Source: Alphaproteobacteria bacterium (GTDB lineage Bacteria > Pseudomonadota > Alphaproteobacteria > Micavibrionales > SZUA-601). Taken from it: a stretch of DNA of 10,657 bases. The notes under the pieces were generated by a model, which saw nothing but the letters and a program-made list of their open reading frames with translations, made no database searches and was not told the DNA's origin. The stretch lies in contig JAQGJA010000085.1 in the NCBI GenBank assembly GCA_028290805.1, forward strand, positions 1-10,657, given 5' to 3'. A program made the translations under genes and the position numbers. Each line of letters starts with the position of its first letter. The first letter of the stretch is position 1. Positions 1 to 5,219 of this stretch are shown here, piece after piece.

Positions 1-409
1 GCAAAAACCCGATCATAATCGCTGTATTGGGCAGCTGGAATAATACCCAGCCTCCAACGGCCAGCTGCAGCATCAGAAAAACAACTGCCGCCACCGGATG
101 CACCGTGCCGCTGGGCAAAGGGCGGTTTTTCGTCCGCGTCACTTTTGCGTCCAGTTTGCGGTCCAGCAGGTCGTTCAGTGTGCAACCCGCCCCGCGCATG
201 GCAATCGCGCCGATAAAAAACAGGAAGATGGGCCAGAGTTTATACTGGAAATTCCGGTCCTGAAAATGCGGCGCCAAAGCCGCGCCCCAGACACAAGGCC
301 AAAATAACAGCCAGAACCCGATCGGCCGATCCCATCGCGCCAATTGCGCAAAGGGCTTAAGGGGCGGGTATTTATCCCAGAAAGATTTTTCAGCGATGTC
401 TTGGACCAT
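1..409 (-). CDS. ubiA: 4-hydroxybenzoate polyprenyltransferase (5' part, runs off the window)
   Basis: Membrane prenyltransferase that attaches the polyprenyl tail to 4-hydroxybenzoate, an early step of ubiquinone synthesis in the inner membrane. Only the first 136 codons are in the window. The N-terminus has the family's aromatic RWDRPIG segment (residues 25-31), followed by a hydrophobic helix. The first Asp-rich prenyl-diphosphate/Mg2+ site is clear: N79-D80-L-L-D83-R-K-L-D87, followed by the conserved KVTRTKNRPLPSG stretch (89-101). Further hydrophobic helices follow to the window edge. The ATG at 407-409 is chosen because it gives a normal N-terminus (MVQDIAEK). No strong ribosome binding site precedes it, and the start lies 20 bases inside the end of the upstream membrane-protein gene, which suggests translational coupling. 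The nearby divergent rsmE is a common alphaproteobacterial neighbour. The second Asp-rich motif lies outside the window, so completeness cannot be judged. Confidence 0.93.
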   Translation of the reverse strand, partial: MVQDIAEKSFWDKYPPLKPFAQLARWDRPIGFWLLFWPCVWGAALAPHFQDRNFQYKLWPIFLFFIGAIAMRGAGCTLNDLLDRKLDAKVTRTKNRPLPSGTVHPVAAVVFLMLQLAVGGWVLFQLPNTAIMIGFL

Positions 410-845
410 GGACTTTATCGAACACTAAGAAAGACAAAAGGACAAGGGTAATTCCGATTAAAGCGCAAATGCCAGTCAAGAGAGAAAAAGATATCATCGC
501 TATCACCAAATCCACAGCAGCTTTTGTAAAAAAGCTGTGATCGTGCATAGCCAGGCTTGTAATTGACTCGGCGATAAATATAACGGCGCCTATGAATAAG
601 GGGCAAAAAAGGCCCAGGAGAAAGGCCTGAAAGAGTATTTTATATATTTTTACTCTTCGTTTTTTCGCATCTTTGAAGAACATCAAAGCGCCGTAATAAC
701 CGGGAAAACCCAGCAAAAGAGCCGCACCAGCCAAAGGTGGCGCAATAAAAAAACATATTAAAATGGTAAGGACAAAACTGGAGGTCACCGGCCAGAAAGG
801 CTTGATTTCAGAGTTGAATTCCTGATTTAGAAATTTTAATAACAT
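390..845 (-). CDS. Unrecognised small multi-pass membrane protein (151 aa)
   Basis: I do not recognise this family. The 151-residue product is strongly hydrophobic, with probable membrane segments near residues 20-36, 38-57, 71-93 and 109-141 (the last long enough for one bent or two short helices). A basic loop (KDAKKRRVK, 58-66) lies between the second and third and should be cytoplasmic by the positive-inside rule. The C-terminus ends in HGPRHR. The gene is visibly more AT-rich than ubiA and rsmE. Its last 20 bases overlap the start of ubiA in another frame, so the two are probably co-transcribed. The ATG at 843-845 has no Shine-Dalgarno sequence, and the gap to the divergent rsmE is only 45 bases, so the transcript may be leaderless. 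The long hydrophobic pattern supports a real gene; a function cannot be given. Confidence 0.7.
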   Translation of the reverse strand: MLLKFLNQEFNSEIKPFWPVTSSFVLTILICFFIAPPLAGAALLLGFPGYYGALMFFKDAKKRRVKIYKILFQAFLLGLFCPLFIGAVIFIAESITSLAMHDHSFFTKAAVDLVIAMISFSLLTGICALIGITLVLLSFLVFDKVHGPRHR

Positions 846-852
846 GCAAATA

Positions 853-861
853 CGTATAGCA
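853..861 (-). promoter_or_regulatory. Possible extended -10 promoter for the 151-aa gene and ubiA
   Basis: On the minus strand the 45-base gap contains TGCTATACG, an extended -10 (TG-n-TATACG), with no good -35. Transcription would begin almost at the ATG at 845, giving a leaderless or nearly leaderless message. This agrees with the missing ribosome binding site but is weak evidence on its own. Confidence 0.25.
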
Positions 862-890
862 CAGTTAAGTTGTTTGACCTATAAACTATT

Positions 891-1607
891 ATGCGCCTCA
901 CCCGTCTTTATATTCCGAGCCTTGCAATGGCAGCCGGTATAACCGTTCCCCTGAACGACGATCAGGCGCATTACATCTTGCGCGTGCTGCGCCTCGGGCA
1001 GGGCGACGCCATTGCGGTATTCAATGAGATTTCCGGCGCATGGCAGGGAAGGCTGGCGGTAACGGGCAAGCGTGGCGCAGTGGTGCTGGAGACGCAGATA
1101 CAAACACCGCAAAAGCCACATGATTTGTGGCTGCTGCTTTCGCCCTTGAAAAAAGAGGCTTGGGACTTTGCCCTGGAAAAAGCCACCGAACTGAATGTCG
1201 GTGCGATTCAACCGGTGCTGATGGAATACACCCAGAATGCGCGGGTGAATGAAGATCGCGCCAAGGCGAATTTGATCGAAGCGTCCCAGCAATGCGAGCG
1301 CACGAATGTGCCGGAATTTTTCGCACCGAAAAAACTGGAGGCGGTCCTGGCGACATGGGATAAATCGCGGCTTTTATACGCCGCCCTGGAACGCGAGGAT
1401 GCTGCCCCCGCCGCCCAGGTTTTCGACCCCGCAAAACCCGGCGCGATTTTGATCGGCCCCGAAGGCGGATTTTCCACGCGCGAAAAAGAATTGCTGCAGC
1501 AATATGATTTCGTCCGCCCCATATCCCTGGGCCCGCTTATTTTGCGTGCGGAAACGGCGGCGATTGCGGCGATTGTAGTGTGGGAAGCAATTCAACATCA
1601 AGAATGA
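891..1607 (+). CDS. rsmE: 16S rRNA (uracil(1498)-N(3))-methyltransferase RsmE
   Basis: SPOUT-class (knotted) methyltransferase that methylates N3 of U1498 of 16S rRNA using S-adenosylmethionine, acting on the small ribosomal subunit. The 238-residue length is normal for the family. The N-terminal PUA-like domain carries HYILRVLRL (27-35). The catalytic domain shows EKATELNVGAIQPV (96-109), EASQQCERTNVPEF (130-143), GPEGGFS (189-195) and the C-terminal knot motif LGPLILRAETAAI (213-225). The ATG at 891 gives the usual N-terminus (MRLTRLYIP); there is no obvious Shine-Dalgarno sequence. The gene diverges from the 151-aa/ubiA pair across 45 bases. Its last 71 bases overlap the 3' end of the convergent gene at 1537-2130, and this shared stretch encodes the conserved knot motif, so rsmE is the constrained partner. 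No frame damage is seen. Confidence 0.95.
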   Translation: MRLTRLYIPSLAMAAGITVPLNDDQAHYILRVLRLGQGDAIAVFNEISGAWQGRLAVTGKRGAVVLETQIQTPQKPHDLWLLLSPLKKEAWDFALEKATELNVGAIQPVLMEYTQNARVNEDRAKANLIEASQQCERTNVPEFFAPKKLEAVLATWDKSRLLYAALEREDAAPAAQVFDPAKPGAILIGPEGGFSTREKELLQQYDFVRPISLGPLILRAETAAIAAIVVWEAIQHQE

Positions 1608-2130
1608 TATTATGATACCGGGAAAGCAAAAACATTACTTCCTGACTGGGTGCCAGTTCATTAAAAAACGTAGCCAGGCTTTTTCCTCTTTTCCCTTGAT
1701 CAAATTCCAAAAGAAGTGTGATCTTTTTACCTTGGTCATTTTCCAGAAACACCGCCGGTGTTTGAGTAAATAAATCCACATTGCTGCCTAGAGGGACCGC
1801 AATACCTTTTTCTTTATAAATAACCTTTTCAGTTTTTGTCTTCCCATCCCTGATCGCTTTCTCAATCTGGTACGATAAAAAAAGCCGAAACAGAAACGGC
1901 CGTGAAAGGAACGTCAGACACAGTAAGGTTAAAATAATCCAATCATATTGCCGTGAAACCCCGGCATAGACAATTTGAATTAAAATAACAGCTGATAAAA
2001 ACATCAAACAGAAGCTGATGGTTTTTTCTATTTTAAAGGAATAATCCACGCCGAAGAAAAAAAGCGATTTTTTCAATTGTCGCAAATAGGCAATATCCGT
2101 GCCCCGTAATTCTGTTATGTCGGAAAACAT
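1537..2130 (-). CDS. Unrecognised membrane-anchored protein directly after sdhB (197 aa)
   Basis: I do not recognise this family. The product has a short polar N-terminus, two likely membrane helices (about residues 36-57 and 63-85), then a soluble C-terminal domain of about 110 residues. This two-helix hairpin plus cytoplasmic tail resembles small bacterial proteins with a PH-like or YcxB-like domain; that is a guess from the layout only. The ATG at 2128-2130 sits two bases after the sdhB stop codon, so the gene is almost certainly translated from the sdhB transcript. The frame runs 71 bases into the 3' end of convergent rsmE, so the last 23 or so residues (including a proline-rich PQSPPFP tail) are written antisense to a conserved rsmE motif. 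The gene is more AT-rich than sdhB, suggesting later acquisition. Complex II assembly is a tempting role but nothing in the sequence shows it. Confidence 0.72.
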   Translation of the reverse strand: MFSDITELRGTDIAYLRQLKKSLFFFGVDYSFKIEKTISFCLMFLSAVILIQIVYAGVSRQYDWIILTLLCLTFLSRPFLFRLFLSYQIEKAIRDGKTKTEKVIYKEKGIAVPLGSNVDLFTQTPAVFLENDQGKKITLLLEFDQGKRGKSLATFFNELAPSQEVMFLLSRYHNIILDVELLPTLQSPQSPPFPHAK

Positions 2131-2132
2131 GA

Positions 2133-2927
2133 CTACGCCTGCCGCGCCAGCATCAACTTTTTAATTTCCGCAATCGCCTTGGCCGGGTTCAGGCCTTTGG
2201 GACAGGTATTGGTGCAGTTCATGATCGTGTGACAGCGATACAGGCGGAAGGGGTCTTCCAGCATGTCCAGGCGCTCGCCGGTGGCTTCGTCGCGCGTATC
2301 GGTGATAAAGCGGTAAGCCTGGATCAGTACGGCTGGACCCAGGAAACGGTCGCCGTTCCACCAATAGGAAGGGCACGCCGTGGAACAGCAAAAACATAAA
2401 ATACAGGCCGCCGGGCCCCGGCCGTCTTCGCCGTTCATGATGTCGGCGTCCGCTGCGGTCTGCAAACGCTCACGCTCCGGGGCGGGGGAATCGGTTTTCA
2501 GCCAGGGCTCGATGCTGGTCAGCTGGGCATAGATGTGGGAAAGATCGGGGACCAGGTCCTTGACCACCGGCATATGCGGCAAGGGATAGATGTTGACGCC
2601 TTTGTCGAAATCCTCGATCGCCTTGGTACAGGCCAGGCCGTTGGTCCCGCCCATATTCATGGAACAGGAACCGCAAATCCCCTCGCGGCAGGAACGGCGG
2701 AAGGTAAGGGTCGGGTCGACATGGTTCTTGATGTGGATCAGCGCATCCAGCACCATCGGCCCAAAATCGTCCAGATTCAGGATATATTCATCCGTGCGCG
2801 GGTTTTCCGTGTCGTCGGGAGACCAGCGATAGATCTTGAATGTCTTGGTCCGCGACCCGCCATGGCTGGCATCGACCAGACGGCCGGGTTTGATCTTGGA
2901 ATTCTGCGGTAGGGAAAATTGTGCCAT
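2133..2927 (-). CDS. sdhB: Succinate dehydrogenase iron-sulfur subunit
   Basis: Electron-transfer subunit of complex II, carrying electrons from the SdhA flavin through three Fe-S clusters to the quinone site formed with SdhC/SdhD. With the ATG at 2925-2927 the protein has 264 residues, typical of alphaproteobacterial SdhB. The [2Fe-2S] ligands are C80, C85, C88 and C100. The ferredoxin-like C-terminal domain has CILCFCCSTACPSYWWN (C175, C178, C181, C185) and CHTIMNCTNTCPKGLNPAK (C232, C238, C242); by family precedent C175/C178/C181/C242 bind [4Fe-4S] and C185/C232/C238 bind [3Fe-4S]. A GTG four codons upstream is in frame, but AAGGTG lies 9 bases before the ATG, which decides the start. Unusually, the gene does not follow sdhA; about 2.8 kb of other genes intervene, so it needs its own promoter. 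All cluster ligands are present. Confidence 0.96.
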   Translation of the reverse strand: MAQFSLPQNSKIKPGRLVDASHGGSRTKTFKIYRWSPDDTENPRTDEYILNLDDFGPMVLDALIHIKNHVDPTLTFRRSCREGICGSCSMNMGGTNGLACTKAIEDFDKGVNIYPLPHMPVVKDLVPDLSHIYAQLTSIEPWLKTDSPAPERERLQTAADADIMNGEDGRGPAACILCFCCSTACPSYWWNGDRFLGPAVLIQAYRFITDTRDEATGERLDMLEDPFRLYRCHTIMNCTNTCPKGLNPAKAIAEIKKLMLARQA

Positions 2928-2936
2928 ATATGATAT

Positions 2937-2942
2937 CACCTT
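2937..2942 (-). promoter_or_regulatory. Ribosome binding site of sdhB
   Basis: AAGGTG on the minus strand lies 9 bases upstream of the ATG at 2927. It favours this start over the in-frame GTG at 2937-2939, which overlaps the site itself. Confidence 0.65.
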
Positions 2943-2949
2943 GATGGAT

Positions 2950-2980
2950 AGAATATGGGTCCAGAGGCTAAAGAATGCAA
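2950..2980 (-). promoter_or_regulatory. Weak candidate promoter for sdhB
   Basis: The minus strand has TTGCAT (2975-2980) and TATTCT (2950-2955) separated by 19 bases, or ATATTC (2951-2956) at 18 bases. Matches to consensus are modest. It is proposed because sdhB is cut off from the sdhCDA promoter by opposing genes and by a probable minus-strand terminator at 2994-3032, so some promoter should lie in this short stretch. Confidence 0.3.
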
Positions 2981-2993
2981 GATAAGGAAAGGT

Positions 2994-3032
2994 AAAAACC
3001 CCGATTATTTATTGACAATAATGCTCGGGGTT
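2994..3032 (-). terminator. Hairpin with T-run upstream of sdhB; also a palindrome over the facing -35
   Basis: AACCCCGA (2997-3004) and TCGGGGTT (3025-3032) form a perfect 8-bp inverted repeat, with an inner ATTATT/AATAAT repeat (3004-3009, 3017-3022). Read on the minus strand the stem ends in TTTTT, the form of a Rho-independent terminator that would stop transcripts arriving from the sdhCDA side before sdhB. On the plus strand the same palindrome encloses the -35 box (3012-3017) of the gene at 3064, so it may instead be, or also be, an operator. On the plus strand there is no T-run. Confidence 0.5.
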
Positions 3033-3040
3033 AGTATACA
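3012..3040 (+). promoter_or_regulatory. Near-consensus sigma70-type promoter of the 120-aa secreted protein gene
   Basis: A perfect TTGACA (3012-3017) and TATACA (3035-3040) are separated by the optimal 17 bases. Transcription would start near 3047, giving a short leader with AAGGAG at 3052-3057, six bases before the ATG. The -35 box sits inside the loop of the 2997-3032 palindrome. Confidence 0.72.
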
Positions 3041-3063
3041 TATCGCATACAAAGGAGAATTAA

Positions 3064-3426
3064 ATGGCGATAAGAAGAACCATCCTGCAAATAATGGTTA
3101 TTAGCGGCGGGTTTGTTGGTGCCCAGCTTTTGAATGCTAAAGAGGGTAAAAGCGTTCCTCAGCGTGACTCTGCTCATACAATGACAATAAAGGCGCAGGA
3201 TAAGACAACCGGCCAGTCCAGAAGGAAAGGTCAATTCCATTCGAATGTTCTGGAGAATACGGATCGCATTGCCATGGATACGACAGAAAATATGCCGGGT
3301 TCATCTGTCCTGCTGGATAGTTTAAGCAAAAACATAAGGGATACATTTTCGCTTGATACAATTGTTGTGAACGATACCGTTATTTTCAAAAAGGCCGACT
3401 CCGCCCTGAAAATAAATCAGCCCTAA
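3064..3426 (+). CDS. Small probable secreted or periplasmic protein (120 aa), unrecognised
   Basis: I do not recognise this protein. The N-terminus looks like a Sec signal peptide: a basic start (MAIRR), a hydrophobic core (about residues 6-23) and a possible cleavage site after LNA (residue 25). The remaining 95 or so residues are hydrophilic, rich in Ser, Thr, Asp and Lys, without cysteine, and probably partly disordered up to residue 80. The last 40 residues (SVLLDSLSKNI, SLDTIVVNDTVIFKK) look more ordered and beta-like. A strong AAGGAG site six bases before the ATG and a near-consensus promoter point to high expression. The gene lies between sdhB and a glycosyltransferase gene, pointing away from sdhB. 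There is no lipobox, so a lipoprotein is unlikely. No terminator is evident in the 45 bases before the next gene. Confidence 0.65.
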   Translation: MAIRRTILQIMVISGGFVGAQLLNAKEGKSVPQRDSAHTMTIKAQDKTTGQSRRKGQFHSNVLENTDRIAMDTTENMPGSSVLLDSLSKNIRDTFSLDTIVVNDTVIFKKADSALKINQP

Positions 3427-3435
3427 TTTATATTA

Positions 3436-3463
3436 TCGACTTAATTTTCTTTACAAATAAAAT
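3436..3463 (+). promoter_or_regulatory. Weak candidate promoter for the glycosyltransferase gene
   Basis: TCGACT (3436-3441) and TAAAAT (3458-3463) are separated by 16 bases in a very AT-rich 45-base gap. Transcription would begin within a few bases of the ATG at 3472, which lacks a Shine-Dalgarno sequence, so the message would be nearly leaderless. The gene may equally be read from the promoter at 3012. Confidence 0.25.
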
Positions 3464-3471
3464 AATTCCTT

Positions 3472-4182
3472 ATGCTCATAGACATCATCACCGCCTCCTA
3501 TAAATCCGGAAAAACCCTGCAGCGCGCCATTGATTCCGTACAGGCCCAGGATCATGCCGACTGGCACCTGATCGTGGTCGACGATGCCTCGCCCGATAAT
3601 TCCCCGGTTATTGCGGCTGAGGCCGCATTGAGCGATGCCCGCATTACGCCGGTTTTGAAAGAAAAGAATGAAGGGCTGATCGCCTCGCGCAATACAGGGC
3701 TGGAGCATCTGCGCGGCGAATGGGTGGCTTTTCTGGATGGCGATGATTATTACATGCCTAACCATCTCACCAATTTTTTAAAATTCCACGAACGGCATCC
3801 GGACACCGAAATGTTCGTCGGCAAGCCGCACATCCTGGGTGACCCGCATGTGCCCTATTATTATGATGTGGAAAACACAATGGTGGACGCCCGGGAACAG
3901 GCCTTTGAAGGCAGCCTGTTCGTCAAGCGCAGCCTGATCAACCGCGTCGGCGTGGTGTTCGACCCATCGGACGAGGTCAAAGTCCTGGGCCAAAAATTTT
4001 ACGACCGCATGGTCCAGGAGGGCGCCAGAATAAGCCCCATAGCCGGGCAGACCTGTTACTATGACCGTACCGGCGCCCAAAGCATCACCATCAACGCCAT
4101 GCGCGAGATGCAGGAAAACAAGGCCATGACCAAAAAGTTCATCACCCACGGCCCCCAGCTTTTGCCTTATCTGATAACCTAG
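3472..4182 (+). CDS. Family 2 glycosyltransferase (GT-A fold)
   Basis: Transfers a sugar from a nucleotide-sugar donor to an unknown acceptor, probably in the cytoplasm, since no membrane segment or signal peptide is seen. The 236 residues contain the GT2 hallmarks in order: the N-terminal strand DIITASYKSGKTLQRAIDS (4-22), the nucleotide-binding VVDDASPDNS (35-44), NEGLIASRNTGLEHLRGEW (66-84) and the metal-binding DXD within FLDGDDYYM (87-95; D89, D91). The second half is short and less typical. GLFVKR-like EGSLFVKRSLINRVGVVFD (residues about 145-164) matches the region where these enzymes carry acceptor-site elements, but no clear catalytic base can be assigned. No other sugar or polysaccharide genes are in the window, so it is an isolated transferase. 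The donor and acceptor are not predictable. The ATG at 3472 is the first in frame and gives the normal GT2 N-terminus. Confidence 0.88.
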   Translation: MLIDIITASYKSGKTLQRAIDSVQAQDHADWHLIVVDDASPDNSPVIAAEAALSDARITPVLKEKNEGLIASRNTGLEHLRGEWVAFLDGDDYYMPNHLTNFLKFHERHPDTEMFVGKPHILGDPHVPYYYDVENTMVDAREQAFEGSLFVKRSLINRVGVVFDPSDEVKVLGQKFYDRMVQEGARISPIAGQTCYYDRTGAQSITINAMREMQENKAMTKKFITHGPQLLPYLIT

Positions 4183-4221
4183 TCGGCTTACGTCATTTAG
4201 TTATTCAACCCTTTAATCGAC

Positions 4222-4249
4222 TTGACAAATCCACATATAGGAATATATT
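4222..4249 (+). promoter_or_regulatory. Strong sigma70-type promoter upstream of the lysozyme gene
   Basis: A perfect TTGACA (4222-4227) and TATATT (4244-4249) are separated by 16 bases. Transcription would start near 4256, just before a terminator hairpin (4261-4291) that lies between this promoter and the gene's ribosome binding site. Confidence 0.62.
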
Positions 4250-4260
4250 CACTGTATGAT

Positions 4261-4291
4261 AAGCCCCTGCGATTCCCGCCGGGGCTTTTTT
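4261..4291 (+). terminator. Rho-independent terminator or attenuator in front of the lysozyme gene
   Basis: AAGCCCC (4261-4267) pairs with GGGGCTT (4281-4287) around a 13-base loop, and a run of six T ends the element (4286-4291). It lies about 80 bases past the glycosyltransferase stop codon, so it can end that transcript. It also lies downstream of the promoter at 4222-4249, so any transcript from that promoter must pass it to reach the lysozyme start. Confidence 0.75.
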
Positions 4292-4293
4292 AT

Positions 4294-4300
4294 GGAGGAA
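4294..4300 (+). promoter_or_regulatory. Ribosome binding site of the lysozyme gene
   Basis: GGAGGAA lies three bases before the ATG at 4304-4306, close but an excellent match. It fixes the start of the peptidoglycan-binding part of the lysozyme, well upstream of the frameshifts. Confidence 0.7.
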
Positions 4301-4303
4301 AGA

Positions 4304-5206
4304 ATGGCCTTGGTGAATGGTTTGTTATCCGGCTTGGAAAATCATGTCGGGAATGGCAAGGCGAACAGGGAAAAGGATGTTGCGAAAATCCGTTCCGGTC
4401 TGGCTTACCTGAATTATAAAACAGAGGAAGACAAGGCCGAAGGGATCTATACGCGGCCCTTTTTAACGCAATCAAATCCTTTCAAAAGGATGAGGGACTG
4501 AAAGAAGACGGCTGGCTGCGTCCTGATGGTCCGACCGAAAAAGCTTTGGGAAAACGCTTGGCGCAGAATGGCCGGCCGCATGAGTTGTTCGTTTGAGGTG
4601 ACCCCGAAGATCAGGCGCACCATCGACAGCACCCTGAATGACGATACGATTATGGGACACATTGAGGAACAGGAGAAAAATTTTCAATGGCCTTATCTGG
4701 ACTCTGAACAACGTGTTACAGTTGGTATCGGGAAAATGCTGCCTGATATAGAGGCTGCCAAGAAGCTTCCTTTTAAATACGAAAGCAGTTTGGGAAAACG
4801 GCCTGCAACGGAAAATGAAATTCAGGAAGGGTTTAATGCTCTGACAAAATTAGGAAATTCTAGAAATTTAGCAGCTGAACATTATAAGAGTGAGACAAAA
4901 TTACGCCTTAATCCAAACGATGCCCGTCAATTGGCTAAAGAGTATCTGCAGGAAAACAATCGAAATCTGCGAAACCGCATCTCTGATTTCGACACGTTGC
5001 CAGGTGAGGTAAAATTAGGGCTTTATGATATGAATTATTTACTGGGCAATAACGGTCTTTCGCCCAGTAAATGGCCAAAATTGTATGAAGCGATCAATAA
5101 TAAAGATTGGGCGGCAGCAGCAAAAGAGAGTCAGCGGGAAGGGATTGGCACAGAACGAAACGAAAGGATACGTCATCTGTTTTTGGCGCCATTAAAACAG
5201 AAATGA
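4304..5206 (+). pseudogene. GH24 lysozyme with N-terminal peptidoglycan-binding domain, broken by two compensating frameshifts
   Basis: Three reading-frame segments together make one recognisable protein of about 300 residues. The first frame (from the ATG at 4304) gives MALVNGLLSGLENHVGNG, then NREKDVAKIRSGLAYLNY, the start of a peptidoglycan-binding domain; it stops at 4499-4501. The rest of that domain (ALFNAIKSFQKDEGLKED, then GWLRPDGPTEKALGKRL) is in the frame one base back, from about 4447, and stops at 4594-4596. The original frame then resumes near 4590 into the catalytic domain. One lost base around 4440-4460 (GGCCCTTTTT region) and one extra base around 4585-4595 explain this. No signal peptide is seen. 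Neither site is a canonical recoding signal, so gene decay or sequence error is likelier than programmed frameshifting. The intact protein would bind and cut peptidoglycan. Confidence 0.7.
4526..5206 (+). CDS. Lysozyme (muramidase) catalytic-domain part, GH24-like
   Basis: This is the open 3' portion of the frameshifted gene described at 4304-5206. Counting from the ATG at 4526, the catalytic layout of phage T4-type lysozymes is preserved: E50, D59 and T65 have exactly the Glu-x8-Asp-x5-Thr spacing of the T4 lysozyme triad, in the context QEKNFQWPYLDSEQRVTVGIGKML-like sequence (49-72). The C-terminal half has LGLYDMNYLLGNNGLSP (about 168-184), then WPKLYEAINNKDW and AAKESQREGI, the usual GH24 helices. 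The domain would cleave MurNAc-GlcNAc bonds. The first 20 or so codons after 4526 are an out-of-frame reading of the peptidoglycan-binding domain, so a start at 4580 or later is more meaningful if this part is made alone. It ends directly against the stop codon of the convergent gene. Whether it is expressed is unclear. Confidence 0.75.
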   Translation: MVRPKKLWENAWRRMAGRMSCSFEVTPKIRRTIDSTLNDDTIMGHIEEQEKNFQWPYLDSEQRVTVGIGKMLPDIEAAKKLPFKYESSLGKRPATENEIQEGFNALTKLGNSRNLAAEHYKSETKLRLNPNDARQLAKEYLQENNRNLRNRISDFDTLPGEVKLGLYDMNYLLGNNGLSPSKWPKLYEAINNKDWAAAAKESQREGIGTERNERIRHLFLAPLKQK

Positions 5207-5219
5207 TTATTTCCTGTTT
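5195..5219. terminator. AT-rich hairpin across two facing stop codons
   Basis: AAACAGAAAT (5195-5204) pairs with ATTTCCTGTTT (5209-5219) around a four-base loop, with one bulged base. It covers the stop codons of the lysozyme (5204-5206) and of the convergent exported-protein gene (5207-5209). Being symmetrical, it could act in both directions, but it has few G-C pairs and no long T-run, so it would be weak. Confidence 0.35.

Noticed and set aside
4222..4419. Plus-strand open frame from 4222 overlapping the lysozyme start
   Set aside because: It begins inside the promoter -35 box and reads the lysozyme N-terminus in another frame, with no ribosome binding site or recognisable sequence.
4447..4600. 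Programmed -1 and +1 frameshifting in the lysozyme gene
   Set aside because: The first site reads CCC-TTT-TTA in the incoming frame and does not allow good re-pairing of both tRNAs. At the second, GTT to TTT re-pairing is poor, unlike CTT-TGA in prfB. Indels or sequence errors explain it more simply, although reads should be checked.
2941..5206. Complete prophage or integrative element
   Set aside because: A lysozyme and cargo-like promoters are present, but no integrase, transposase, structural phage gene, attachment repeat or tRNA is seen.
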